This document shows, piece by piece, positions 16,027 to 27,161 of a stretch of 64,000 nt of DNA. A program made the position numbers and the translations under genes. Source of the DNA: Ravibacter sp964559125 (GTDB lineage: Bacteria; Bacteroidota; Bacteroidia; Cytophagales; Spirosomataceae); NCBI GenBank assembly GCA_964559125.1, contig CAZLGW010000005.1, positions 178,430-242,429 on the forward strand. The letters are read 5' to 3'. A model generated the notes under the pieces. That model made no database searches. It saw only the letters and a program-made list of their open reading frames with translations, and was not told the origin of the DNA. Every line of letters starts with the position of its first letter. The first letter of the stretch is position 1.

Positions 16027-19000
16027 ATGGAAAATAATACGAAACGGTACTGGAAAGGGCTTGAAGAGCTGAGAAATGAAGAAAGTTTCATTAAAAGCTC
16101 GGAGAAAGAATTCAATGCCCCCGCCGAAGGTGAGATTTCTTATGAGCACCTTTCGGACGGAACAGGTTCTCATCGCCGGGATTTTCTGAAAGTACTGGGT
16201 TTTGGAATGGCGGCGGTATCATTGGCTTCGTGTGAGGCCCCTGTACGTAAAGCCGTGTCTTATGTCAACAAGCCTGTTGACGAATATCCGACTATCGCGA
16301 ACTGGTATGCATCGACGTATGCGGAAGGAGGAGACTATGCCAGTATACTCGTTAAAACGCGTGAAGGACGTCCTATTAAAATAGAAGGCAACAAGTTGTC
16401 GGGAGCATCCTGCGGCGCCAGCGCCAGAGTGCATGCCTCCCTGCTTAATCTTTATGATATAGAAAAGCTGAAAGGCCCTCATAAGGGAGGATCGGCAACC
16501 GATTGGGAGACAATCGATCAGGAGATCGAGGCTAAGCTAGCCTCTATCGCAGCTTCGGGCGGCGATATCCGTATTGTTTCTTCAACCATTCTCAGCCCTT
16601 CCACGAAGGCTGTGATCGCTGATTTTACAGCTAAATACCCCACTACCACACATGTGGTTTATGATACCAATTCCGCTGCAGCTCTGGTGGAAGCCAATCG
16701 CCAGTCGTTCGGAAAAGCGGTTTTACCGGGATATGATTTTTCTAAAGCGAAGGTTATCGTAAGCATAGACGCCGATTTCCTCGGTACCTGGATCGCACCG
16801 GATACCTATTCAGGGCAATATGGCGAAACAAGGAAAGTAAGCAGTGCCGAAGGAGGGAAAAAGGAAATGTCCCGTCATTACCAGTTTGAGTCCATTCTTT
16901 CGCTTACCGGCTCAAATGCAGACTACAGAACCCCCGTCAAGCCTTCCCAACTGGGCCTGGTGGTCGGAAACCTGTACAATAAGCTGGCCGCCAAACTGGG
17001 GGGAACGCCTGTTTCCGTTCCTGCATTGGAAGTAACAAACCTGGACAAAGCCGCTAACGACCTGGTGGCAGCCAAAGGGGCCGCGCTTGTTGTTTCGGGG
17101 ATAAATGATCCCTCGGTACAGGTTGTAGTGAATGCGATCAACAGTCTTTTGGAAAGCTACGGCGCGACGATCGATCTTGATAACCAGGATAATCTCCGCC
17201 AGGGAAATGACGTCGCTTTCAACCAGTTTATCGACGATGTAAAAGGTGGAAAAGTAAAGGCTGTATTCTTCTATAAAGCCAACCCAGTATACGATCATCC
17301 GCGTGGAGCCGAACTGGCCGAAGCGCTGCCGAAAGTAGAGCTGAGCGTTACTTTTGCCGACAGGGCAGACGAAACCGGGAACCTCCTGGGTTATGTTGCC
17401 CCTGCGCCGCATTACCTGGAGTGCTGGGACGACGCCGAGCCCAAAGCAGGCCATTTCAGCCTCGGGCAGCCTACTATCAACCTTATATATAATACCCGTC
17501 AGGCTCAGGAAAGCCTGTTGAAGTGGGCCGGTGCAGAGAGTACCGACTACCACGAATATATCAGGCAATACTGGCGCAGGAACGTTTATCCGCTTTCCGG
17601 CCAGACCGATTTTTCCCAGTTCTGGATCAAATCCCTGCATGACGGCGTCTTCGAGGTGAAGAAAGCGGATGCACCGTCAACTGCGGCTTTCAGCGGCGAT
17701 CTTGCTGCAGCGGCCCAGGCGATTGCTAAACGCTATTCTGCCGATAATTCCGGGTTGGAGCTGGCTATTTATGAAAAAGTGGGTATCGGGAACGGTTCCA
17801 TGGCCAATAACCCCTGGCTGCAGGAATTCCCTGAACCGGTGAGCAAAGCCTGCTGGGACAACTATGCGGGACTTTCGCAGAAAACAGCCAGTGATCTCAG
17901 CGTTAAGCAGGGAGATGTGATTAAGATAGAGCTTAACGGGAAGGCGGTTGAATTACCAGTGCTTGTCCAGCCCGGCCAGGCAAATGATACGGTATCCGTA
18001 GCAGTCGGCTATGGTAGGGAAAAGGCCGGTAAGTCTGCCAACGGAATAGGTAAAAATATATTTCCGTTTGCTGCAGTGGCCGGTGGCTATGTAAGCTATG
18101 CTCCGGGAGTGGTGAGTGTTTCCAAAACAGGGGGCTTCAGGCAGATCGCCCAGACCCAGACGCACAACACCGTGATGAACCGTAAGTCTGTGCTGCAGGA
18201 AACTATACTGGGAGATTACCAGAAAGATGTGACTGCCGGCAGGTTCTTCCCGAAAATCCATACTTCAGAAGGACCTGTTGACCCAACAGACATATCGCTG
18301 TGGAATGGTCACGAATACAAAAACCATTCATGGGGTATGGTCGTAGACCTTAACCTGTGTTTCGGTTGCGGGTCATGCGTTGTAAGCTGTAATGCAGAAA
18401 ATAATATCCCGGTTGTAGGAAGGCAGGAAGTGATCAATGCCCGTGAAATGCACTGGATGCGTATTGACCGTTACTACAGCAGCGACGGTGAAATAGGGAA
18501 TTACAGTGCAATGGAGGTAGCTTCGGAAAACCCGGAAGTTACTTTCCAGCCTATGATGTGCCAGCACTGTAACAATGCTCCCTGCGAAACGGTTTGCCCG
18601 GTGCTAGCCACCACGCACAGCTCGGAGGGGCTGAACCAGATGGCTTACAACCGTTGCGTGGGTACACGTTATTGCGCCAACAACTGTCCTTACAAAGTGC
18701 GCCGCTTCAACTGGTTCAAATATTTTGACAACGATAACTTTGATTACAATTTTAACAATGACCTTGGTAAGATGGTAATCAACCCTGAGGTGACGGTCCG
18801 TTCACGTGGGGTTATCGAGAAATGCTCTATGTGTGTTCACCTGATCCAGGATGCCAAGCTTCGTGCGAAGAAGGAGAGGAGAAGGGTTACCGATGAAGAT
18901 CTGGATGTGGTTTGCGCATCTTCCTGCCCGACCGACGCCATCGTATTCGGCGATATGAACGACCCCGAAAGTAGGATTTCCAAACTGCTGGCAGTAGAGG

Positions 19001-19107
19001 AAAAGGCAAGAGCCTTCCATGTGCTGGGCGAGATTAATGTACGGCCGCAGGTTTCTTACCTGACGAAGATCCGTAATAAGGAGAAGGAAGCAGCTCCGCA
19101 GGCATAG
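16027..19107 (+). CDS. actB: Alternative Complex III subunit ActB (molybdopterin-like plus iron-sulfur protein)
   Basis: 1026 aa, combining a degenerate molybdopterin-oxidoreductase half (about 80-700) with a ferredoxin half (about 760-1000). A twin-arginine motif SHRRDFLKVLG (Arg50-Arg51) is followed by a lipobox-like LASC (Cys69), so it is probably Tat-exported and lipid-anchored, as described for Flavobacterium ActB. Iron-sulfur cysteine groups include LCFGCGSCVVSCN, MMCQHCNNAPCETVCP, CVGTRYCANNCP, KCSMC and CASSCP, enough for several [4Fe-4S]/[3Fe-4S] clusters. It sits on the periplasmic face of the complex. The gene follows actA by 50 bases. Confidence 0.95.
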   Translation: MENNTKRYWKGLEELRNEESFIKSSEKEFNAPAEGEISYEHLSDGTGSHRRDFLKVLGFGMAAVSLASCEAPVRKAVSYVNKPVDEYPTIANWYASTYAEGGDYASILVKTREGRPIKIEGNKLSGASCGASARVHASLLNLYDIEKLKGPHKGGSATDWETIDQEIEAKLASIAASGGDIRIVSSTILSPSTKAVIADFTAKYPTTTHVVYDTNSAAALVEANRQSFGKAVLPGYDFSKAKVIVSIDADFLGTWIAPDTYSGQYGETRKVSSAEGGKKEMSRHYQFESILSLTGSNADYRTPVKPSQLGLVVGNLYNKLAAKLGGTPVSVPALEVTNLDKAANDLVAAKGAALVVSGINDPSVQVVVNAINSLLESYGATIDLDNQDNLRQGNDVAFNQFIDDVKGGKVKAVFFYKANPVYDHPRGAELAEALPKVELSVTFADRADETGNLLGYVAPAPHYLECWDDAEPKAGHFSLGQPTINLIYNTRQAQESLLKWAGAESTDYHEYIRQYWRRNVYPLSGQTDFSQFWIKSLHDGVFEVKKADAPSTAAFSGDLAAAAQAIAKRYSADNSGLELAIYEKVGIGNGSMANNPWLQEFPEPVSKACWDNYAGLSQKTASDLSVKQGDVIKIELNGKAVELPVLVQPGQANDTVSVAVGYGREKAGKSANGIGKNIFPFAAVAGGYVSYAPGVVSVSKTGGFRQIAQTQTHNTVMNRKSVLQETILGDYQKDVTAGRFFPKIHTSEGPVDPTDISLWNGHEYKNHSWGMVVDLNLCFGCGSCVVSCNAENNIPVVGRQEVINAREMHWMRIDRYYSSDGEIGNYSAMEVASENPEVTFQPMMCQHCNNAPCETVCPVLATTHSSEGLNQMAYNRCVGTRYCANNCPYKVRRFNWFKYFDNDNFDYNFNNDLGKMVINPEVTVRSRGVIEKCSMCVHLIQDAKLRAKKERRRVTDEDLDVVCASSCPTDAIVFGDMNDPESRISKLLAVEEKARAFHVLGEINVRPQVSYLTKIRNKEKEAAPQA

Positions 19108-19168
19108 AACCATTCAAAGCAGTTTTGAAAATACGAATATTTAATAGTACCAGATATTAGTTCAGATT

Positions 19169-20578
<1,410 letters not shown>

Positions 20579-20636
20579 AAAGGGAATAGATAATTCCGGG
20601 ATTTAAACTGATTATTGAACCGCATATTAGATAGAA

Positions 20637-21164
20637 ATGGCAGCATTAAGCGGCAAGTTTTTAGTGGGGGTTTACGACGATGACGATGCACTCCTCCATG
20701 CTATTCCGAAAATACGTAAGGAAGGTGTGAAGATTAAGGAAGTCTATACACCGTTTCCTATCCATGGTCTGGATCATGCGCTCGGCCACCCGAGGACGAG
20801 GATCGGTATTGCGGCATTCCTGTTCGGTCTGACCGGCTGTGCGGCGGTTATGACGCTGATGATCTGGACAATGGGGATTGACTGGCCTATGATCGTAGGG
20901 GGTAAGGATCCCATTTCAATACCCAACTATATTCCGATAGCGTTTGAAGGGACCGTACTTTTTACTGCATTCGGGATGGTGATTACCTTCCTGATTACAA
21001 ACGGTCTTAAGCCGGATCCGTATCCGCAGCTTTTTGATATACGCGCAACAGATAACAAATTTGTAATGGCGATAGATCTTCACAGTAATAAACTGTCGGA
21101 AGATGAGATTACAAGGGTGCTAAAGGATAACGGAGCAGAGGAAGTTAACCTTAAGCAATTTTAA
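20637..21164 (+). CDS. actD: Alternative Complex III subunit ActD (DUF3341)
   Basis: 175 aa. DUF3341 pattern: an N-terminal cytosolic part with YDDDDALLHAIPKIRKEG and YTPFPIHGLD, two membrane helices (about 62-80 and 98-122), and a C-terminal part with the ERVKDNGAEEVNL-like end (TRVLKDNGAEEVNL). It is a small structural membrane subunit of ACIII. It ends nine bases before actE. Confidence 0.94.
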   Translation: MAALSGKFLVGVYDDDDALLHAIPKIRKEGVKIKEVYTPFPIHGLDHALGHPRTRIGIAAFLFGLTGCAAVMTLMIWTMGIDWPMIVGGKDPISIPNYIPIAFEGTVLFTAFGMVITFLITNGLKPDPYPQLFDIRATDNKFVMAIDLHSNKLSEDEITRVLKDNGAEEVNLKQF

Positions 21165-21173
21165 AGGCTACTA

Positions 21174-21785
21174 ATGATGAGTATGAATATTTTGGCCAAA
21201 TCTATCGGGGGATGTTTATTGGGAGCAGTTCTGTTTACATCCTGCGGAAAAGATCCTAATAGTCCGGGCAGGGAATTTGCACCCAATATGTACGATGGGG
21301 TAGGTTACGAACCTTATAGACAGGTAAAGAAGAATCCTTTCAACCCGCAGGGGTCCAACCTTTTCCTGCCTGTGGAAGGAACAGTAGCCAGGAGAAATTA
21401 TAAAACACAGTTTGGCGAGGGGGATTCCGTAAGCCGCGACCTGATGATTTACAATATCCATGCCGATAGCATAGAAATTGCGTCGCGTGTCCTGAAGAAC
21501 CCGATCCCGAATACAGAGGCAGTCGTGGCTGAAGGGCAGGTACTCTACCAGAGATATTGCCAGCATTGTCATGGAGCCAGCGGTGCAGGCGACGGCAAAG
21601 TGGGGGTTACCTACAAAGGGGTGCCTAATTATACTTCTGATGCGATGAAGAATCTGTCGGAAGGCCATATTTTTCATGTAATCACGTTTGGAAAAGCAAG
21701 GATGTGGCCTCACGGTTCGCAGATCAATCCTGAAGAGAGGTGGAAAATCGTGCACTATGTGCAAAAGTTGCAAAAGGGATCTTAA
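21174..21785 (+). CDS. actE: Alternative Complex III subunit ActE, monoheme cytochrome c lipoprotein
   Basis: 203 aa. Signal peptide with lipobox FTSC, so a lipid-anchored periplasmic protein. The N-terminal DGVGYEPYRQVKKNPF segment is followed by the single heme motif CQHCHG (about residue 124) and an axial Met probably in ARMWPHGSQI. It carries electrons from the complex towards the downstream oxidase. Two start ATGs are adjacent (21174, 21177); the choice does not matter to function. Confidence 0.94.
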   Translation: MMSMNILAKSIGGCLLGAVLFTSCGKDPNSPGREFAPNMYDGVGYEPYRQVKKNPFNPQGSNLFLPVEGTVARRNYKTQFGEGDSVSRDLMIYNIHADSIEIASRVLKNPIPNTEAVVAEGQVLYQRYCQHCHGASGAGDGKVGVTYKGVPNYTSDAMKNLSEGHIFHVITFGKARMWPHGSQINPEERWKIVHYVQKLQKGS

Positions 21786-21816
21786 TCTATTGAAATAAGC
21801 GTTATTTATATTTCCA

Positions 21817-23130
21817 ATGGCATCAGCAGTACATTCCATACCTTCGATAGACGAGCAATTCGTATTTACGGCAGCGACCAAGAAGAAGCTATTCATTCTC
21901 GCGGCAGTAGGTATCGTTTTGATTCTGTTAGGGGTTTATTTAATGGCTTCGGGCGGTCATGGGCATGACGTTGCGCATGCTGCAGACGGACACGGAGCTC
22001 ATGGCGGCGACGATCACGGACATGGTTATCACTGGATGAAAAGAGTCTGGGCCAATTTATGGCTGAACGGCATTTTCTTTACCGGGGTATCGGTAGCCGG
22101 TATGTTCTGGCTGTCTTATAATTACCTGGCACAGGCCGGCTGGTCTGCCGTATTCAAGAGGATCCCTGAAGCGATGCCTGCATTTTTACCGGTCACCGGC
22201 GTGGTAATGCTGCTTACGTTTCTTTTCGGAGGGCATGACCTGTTTCACTGGACTCATTCCAGCCTTTACGATCCCAACAGTCCCGATTTTGATCCTATCA
22301 TCAACGGCAAGAAGGGATACCTCAATACGCCTTTCTTCCTGATCAGGCTGGTCCTGTATTTTGCAGGATGGTATGGTCTGTGGCGTGTGCTCAGGAGGGC
22401 TTCTTTGGAGGAAGACCTGGTCGGAGGCCTGGACAACTACCACAAACAGGTGAAATTCGGGGTGATATTCCTGGTTTTCTTTGCCGTTACCTCTTCGACT
22501 TCTGCATGGGATTTCATCATGTCGATCGACACGCACTGGTTTAGTACGATGTTCGGATGGTACACGCTGGCCAACTGGCACGTGACAGGCCTCGCTACTA
22601 TTGTACTGATAGTGCTTGCTCTTAAAGAGAATGGTTACCTGAAGGCGCTTAACGCAAGTCACCTCCACGATCTTGGAAAGTTTGTGTTTGCGTTCACTAT
22701 TTTCTGGACATACGTCTGGTTTGCTCAGTTTTTGTTGTATTACTACGCTAACATCCCGGAGGAAGTCGTTTATTTCTGGGAGCGCTTTAACGGGTACGGA
22801 GGCGCTTACAAAGCCTTGTTCTTTGTCAATATTATAGTCAATTTCGTATTTCCGTTCCTTTTGCTGATGACCCGTGATTCGAAAAGGACCCCGGTTATAC
22901 TTAAACTGGCTTGCTGGTTTGTTATTATCGGGCACTATATAGATTTCTTCAATAACATTATGCCCGGTACGGTCGGAGCGCACGGTGCTATCGGTCCGTT
23001 TGAAATAGGCTGTTTTACCCTTTTTGCCAGCGGCTTTATCTGGTCGGTAGCAAGCCAGCTGGAAAAAGCGAAGCTGATCGCGCCGCATCACCCCATGCTG
23101 CAGGAGTCACTTTATCACGATATTGAATAG
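21817..23130 (+). CDS. actF: Alternative Complex III subunit ActF (second quinone-type membrane subunit)
   Basis: 437 aa, about ten membrane helices. A His-rich loop follows the first helix (HGHDVAHAADGHGAHGGDDHGHG, described here in part: about residues 48-70). The segments FGGHDLFHWTH and STSAWDFIMSIDTHWFSTMFG are typical of ActF. It is a shortened relative of ActC, with which it forms the membrane core. The His-rich stretch could bind metal but is variable in the family. It ends 27 bases before coxB. Confidence 0.93.
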   Translation: MASAVHSIPSIDEQFVFTAATKKKLFILAAVGIVLILLGVYLMASGGHGHDVAHAADGHGAHGGDDHGHGYHWMKRVWANLWLNGIFFTGVSVAGMFWLSYNYLAQAGWSAVFKRIPEAMPAFLPVTGVVMLLTFLFGGHDLFHWTHSSLYDPNSPDFDPIINGKKGYLNTPFFLIRLVLYFAGWYGLWRVLRRASLEEDLVGGLDNYHKQVKFGVIFLVFFAVTSSTSAWDFIMSIDTHWFSTMFGWYTLANWHVTGLATIVLIVLALKENGYLKALNASHLHDLGKFVFAFTIFWTYVWFAQFLLYYYANIPEEVVYFWERFNGYGGAYKALFFVNIIVNFVFPFLLLMTRDSKRTPVILKLACWFVIIGHYIDFFNNIMPGTVGAHGAIGPFEIGCFTLFASGFIWSVASQLEKAKLIAPHHPMLQESLYHDIE

Positions 23131-23157
23131 CATTTCGGTTTATAGTAGATTTATATT

Positions 23158-24216
23158 ATGAAGCTTTTACTTGTCCTTCTTGTTTTGGTAGCGGTTGTCC
23201 TGGCATTTGTCGTGTTGGGAAGGCTGACCGGTGTTATCAAAGGGCTTAATCCTGCAGACTCCGATCCTTCAGAACCCGGTAAGGCGAACCAGGTGAACGG
23301 CTGGCTGTTTTTAATACTCCTGATCGTTGGCGGTATCGCGATAACCTGGTCTTACCTTCATTCGACGAAGTTTTATTTGCCTGAAGCTTCTTCTGTACAC
23401 GGAAGAAGGACAGACGACCTTTTCTGGTTTTCGATGGGGCTTCTTACCATTCCGTTCATACTGGTCAATTCCGTTTTGTTCATTTTCGCCTGGAAATACC
23501 GGTACAGGAAAGGCAAGTGGGCGACGTTTTATCCTGAAAACCACCGTCTTGAGCTGGTGTGGACCACCATCCCGGCCGTCGTGATGGCTATCCTGGTACT
23601 GACCGGCTGGAAGGCATGGAGCGACATTACTTCCGATGCTCCGGAAGACGCCGAGGTGATCGAGATTACAGGTAAGCAGTTCGGATGGATTGCCCGCTAC
23701 GGAGGGATAGACGACAATAAGCTCGGCAATTATGATTACAGGCTGATAGATGCACAGAATGAGGTGGGAATCGATTTTACGGATGAAACTTCTTTCGACG
23801 ACTTTACCAACCCGAGCGAATTACACATTCCGGTCAATCGTCCTGTTTTGCTGAAGATCAGGGCGCGCGATGTGCTGCATAGCGTATATATCCCCCACAT
23901 GCGTGTGAAAATGGACGCTGTACCGGGGATGCCTACCAAGTTCTGGTTTGTAGCCGACAAGACGACGGAACAGATGCGCGCAGAATTGGGTAATCCGGAA
24001 TTTAAATACGAAATTGCCTGTACAGAAGTTTGCGGACAGGGGCATTTTGGTATGAAAATGGTCTTGGTTGTTGATGATGAGGAATCGTATCAGAAATGGC
24101 TGGCTTCGCAGCAGCCTTTCCTGAAGACCTATCCTGAGTACCTGGATAGGGTGCCGGCGAACCTGAAAGCAAAAGCCGCCAAATATGTCGGAGAGCAGAC
24201 TGCAAGCGCGGAATAA
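23158..24216 (+). CDS. coxB: Cytochrome c oxidase subunit II
   Basis: 352 aa. An N-terminal helix, then the two subunit-II membrane helices (about 45-65 and 88-112), then a cupredoxin domain. The CuA ligands are visible: His in DVLHSVYIPHM and the block CTEVCGQGHFGM with two Cys, Glu, His and Met. The WTTIPAVVMAILV signature precedes the domain. It accepts electrons from cytochrome c at the periplasmic face. There is no fused cytochrome c domain, which fits the ActA/ActE hemes acting as direct donors. Confidence 0.96.
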   Translation: MKLLLVLLVLVAVVLAFVVLGRLTGVIKGLNPADSDPSEPGKANQVNGWLFLILLIVGGIAITWSYLHSTKFYLPEASSVHGRRTDDLFWFSMGLLTIPFILVNSVLFIFAWKYRYRKGKWATFYPENHRLELVWTTIPAVVMAILVLTGWKAWSDITSDAPEDAEVIEITGKQFGWIARYGGIDDNKLGNYDYRLIDAQNEVGIDFTDETSFDDFTNPSELHIPVNRPVLLKIRARDVLHSVYIPHMRVKMDAVPGMPTKFWFVADKTTEQMRAELGNPEFKYEIACTEVCGQGHFGMKMVLVVDDEESYQKWLASQQPFLKTYPEYLDRVPANLKAKAAKYVGEQTASAE

Positions 24217-24279
24217 GCTTAGACAGGTATTTGTTTCTATTTTTATTTTATAGAGTTACCCGAATAACATAGTAAAGAC

Positions 24280-26148
24280 ATGTCAGTTGTAGAAGTAGTT
24301 GAGCACGGTCATACAGAGGAGCATGAGCACCATGAACTGAGCTTCTGGAGAAAGTATATTTTTACAGAAGATCATAAAACCATCGCCAAACAATTTCTTA
24401 TAACAGGGATTTTCTGGTCAGTACTGGGTCTTACCCTTTCGGTTTTGTTCCGTATCCAGCTTGGTTTTCCGGAGGCGGATCTCTCTTGGCTGAAGCCTGT
24501 TCTGGGCGATTGGATCACTGAAAACGGTAAGATACAGCCGGAGTTTTTCCTGGCATTGGTTACCATGCACGGCACCATTATGGTGTTTTTCGTACTGACG
24601 GCCGGATTGAGCGGAACGTTCAGTAACTTCCTGATACCTCTGCAGGTAGGGGCGAGAGATATGGCGTCCGGATTTATGAATATGCTTTCGTACTGGTTTT
24701 TCTTTATAGCCGGTTTGCTGATGTTCATTTCATTGTTCCTCCAGACAGGACCTGCCTCAGGCGGATGGGTGATTTACCCTCCGTTAAGCGCGCTACCGCA
24801 GGCCAGCCCGGGTTCAGGACTTGGAATGACCCTCTGGCTTATCAGTATGGCATTGTTTATCGTTTCACAGTTGCTGGGAGGGGTGAACTACATTACTACC
24901 GTTATTAACCTCAGAACGCGCGGGATGACTTTCAGCCGCCTGCCGCTTACGATCTGGTCATTCCTGATCACAGCGGTCCTGGGGCTTATTTCTTTCCCGG
25001 TACTGCTTTCTGCCGCATTGCTGCTGATCTTCGACCGTTCTTTCGGAACGAGTTTCTTCCTTTCCGAAATTTATATCGGGGGTGAGGCGCTTTCCAACGT
25101 CGGCGGTAGCCCCATTCTTTTCCAGCATCTTTTCTGGTTCCTCGGGCACCCCGAAGTTTATATCGTGATCCTGCCGGCCCTCGGCATCACATCGGAAGTA
25201 ATTGCGACTAATGCCCGTAAGCCTATTTTCGGCTATCGCGCTATGATCGCTTCCATGTTGGGTATAGCGTTCCTCTCTTTTATAGTCTGGGCACACCACA
25301 TGTTTGTGACAGGTATGAACCCTTTCCTCGGATCGGTATTCATGTTCCTTACACTGATCATTGCGGTTCCTTCGGCAGTGAAAGCCTTTAACTATATCTC
25401 CACTTTGTGGAGAGGTAACCTGCACTTTACCCCCGCGATGCTGTTTGCAATCGGGATGGTGTCGCTTTTCGTATCGGGGGGGCTGACGGGTATCATACTC
25501 GGAAACAGTGCTCTTGACATCCAGCTGCATGACACTTACTTCGTGGTAGCGCACTTCCACCTGGTAATGGGGGCTGCCGCCGCATTCGGGCTGTTCTCAG
25601 GAGTTTATCACTGGTTCCCCAAGATGTACGGCAGGATGATGAACCAGACGCTCGGGCAGGTGCATTTCTGGCTGACCTTTATCGGCCTCTACCTTGTATT
25701 TATACCGATGCACTACGTAGGTATAGCAGGTTTTCCGCGCAGGTACTACCAATTTACCAGCTATGACTTTACTGCCGTATTCTCGGATATGAACACGTTT
25801 ATATCTGTTGCTGCGATATTTACTTTTGCAGCCCAGTTTCTATTCCTGTTCAACTTCTTCTATAGCATTTTCAAAGGCCGTAAGGCTCCTATTAATCCCT
25901 GGAAAAGCACAACCCTGGAATGGACAACCGAGAATCCCGGACATGGCAACTGGGTGGGCGATATCCCTGCTGTTTATCGCTGGCCGTATGATTATAGCAA
26001 GCCGGGCGCAAAAGAAGATTTTATTCCTCAAACGGTACCGCATTCGATGACTCCTGAGTCAAATTTCCCGAGCGATAACGCTCTTATAGCAGAAGAGAAG
26101 CAGATAGAGTCCCAGAATTATAATGACCAATTTAAAACAGGTCATTGA
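24280..26148 (+). CDS. coxA: Cytochrome c oxidase subunit I
   Basis: 622 aa, twelve or more membrane helices. Heme and copper ligands are present: MHGTIMVFF (low-spin heme His), WFLGHPEVYIVILP (CuB His and the cross-linked Tyr of A-type oxidases), WAHHMFVTG (two CuB His) and HDTYFVVAHFHLVMG (heme a3 and low-spin heme His). It reduces O2 to water and pumps protons. A long hydrophilic C-terminus (about 560-622) follows the last helix. Its 3' end overlaps the heme A synthase start by 26 bases. Confidence 0.97.
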   Translation: MSVVEVVEHGHTEEHEHHELSFWRKYIFTEDHKTIAKQFLITGIFWSVLGLTLSVLFRIQLGFPEADLSWLKPVLGDWITENGKIQPEFFLALVTMHGTIMVFFVLTAGLSGTFSNFLIPLQVGARDMASGFMNMLSYWFFFIAGLLMFISLFLQTGPASGGWVIYPPLSALPQASPGSGLGMTLWLISMALFIVSQLLGGVNYITTVINLRTRGMTFSRLPLTIWSFLITAVLGLISFPVLLSAALLLIFDRSFGTSFFLSEIYIGGEALSNVGGSPILFQHLFWFLGHPEVYIVILPALGITSEVIATNARKPIFGYRAMIASMLGIAFLSFIVWAHHMFVTGMNPFLGSVFMFLTLIIAVPSAVKAFNYISTLWRGNLHFTPAMLFAIGMVSLFVSGGLTGIILGNSALDIQLHDTYFVVAHFHLVMGAAAAFGLFSGVYHWFPKMYGRMMNQTLGQVHFWLTFIGLYLVFIPMHYVGIAGFPRRYYQFTSYDFTAVFSDMNTFISVAAIFTFAAQFLFLFNFFYSIFKGRKAPINPWKSTTLEWTTENPGHGNWVGDIPAVYRWPYDYSKPGAKEDFIPQTVPHSMTPESNFPSDNALIAEEKQIESQNYNDQFKTGH

Positions 26149-27148
26149 TGACAGGATTATAGCCAGGTATAAAAGATGGGCAGCCTGGACGCTTATAACC
26201 CTTTATTTGCTGATTCTTATCGGCGGTATAGTCAGGGCGACAGGCGCAGGGATGGGATGCCCCGACTGGCCTAAATGTTTCGGAAGCTGGGTGCCGCCTA
26301 CGGATGTTTCCCAGCTCCCGGAAAATTACAAGGAAATATACGGGGCCAAGCTCAAGGGAGAGATAGAGTTTAACCCGGTAAAGACCTGGATAGAGTACGT
26401 AAATCGTTTATTTGGTGTTTTTACGGGTGGCTGGATCTTCCTAACATTGCTTGCTTCGGTACCTTTCCTGAAATCGAACCAGCGATCGGTTTTCTTTTTG
26501 AGCCTTTCGGCGTTTCTCCTGGTAGGATTTCAGGGATGGTTGGGATCAAAAGTGGTTTCAACCGAATTGCACCCGGTGATGGTGACGCTGCACATGCTGC
26601 TGGCAATAGTAATAGTTTTTATACTGTTGTTTTCGTATGCGAAGGTGTCATATATCGACCGGCTGAAGGTAGAAAAGCTGAAAAAGGGGGCGTCCTCGCT
26701 TAATATCTGGCTGATAGCCTCGGTTGTAGCCGTGATCATCCAGATTATCTGGGGCACCCAGGTGAGGGAGGAGATAGATATGGCACTTTTGTCTCTCGGG
26801 TACGAAGGCAGATCGCAATGGATTGATAGCGTTGGCACGGTTTACCTGATACACCGGTCTTTTTCGATACTGGTGTTGTTTTCGGTAGCAGGGTTGTGGT
26901 ACCAGGTGAAAACAGGGACAAGTGAAAGAGGGGTGATGAGAGGGTTGTCGGATAGTATGTTGGGCGTACTGGCGGCTGAGATCCTGACGGGTATCGTTCT
27001 GGGATATTTTTCAGTCCCGGCAGTTTTACAGCCTGTTCACCTGACTCTGGCTACGATATTACTGGGTATACAGTTTGTTTTGTTTTTGTTTTTGAACGCA
27101 GAGCGGATATTTAAAAAGCGTACAGCAGAGCTGATCGCTACGGAATGA
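26123..27148 (+). CDS. ctaA: Heme A synthase (COX15/CtaA family)
   Basis: 341 aa, about eight membrane helices. The opening GGIVRATGAGMGCPDWPKCFG is the family hallmark (abridged: GAGMGCPDWPKC), and His residues in LHPVMVTLHMLL and VYLIHRSFSIL fit the heme ligands. It oxidises the heme O methyl group to the formyl of heme A for the adjacent oxidase. The start overlaps coxA by 26 bases, suggesting translational coupling. Confidence 0.94.
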   Translation: MTNLKQVIDDRIIARYKRWAAWTLITLYLLILIGGIVRATGAGMGCPDWPKCFGSWVPPTDVSQLPENYKEIYGAKLKGEIEFNPVKTWIEYVNRLFGVFTGGWIFLTLLASVPFLKSNQRSVFFLSLSAFLLVGFQGWLGSKVVSTELHPVMVTLHMLLAIVIVFILLFSYAKVSYIDRLKVEKLKKGASSLNIWLIASVVAVIIQIIWGTQVREEIDMALLSLGYEGRSQWIDSVGTVYLIHRSFSILVLFSVAGLWYQVKTGTSERGVMRGLSDSMLGVLAAEILTGIVLGYFSVPAVLQPVHLTLATILLGIQFVLFLFLNAERIFKKRTAELIATE

Positions 27149-27161
27149 CGGAAAATAAATT

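Noticed and set aside
22186..23091. A 301-codon open frame antisense to actF
   Set aside because: Shadow of a membrane-protein gene; no motif and no conserved neighbour.
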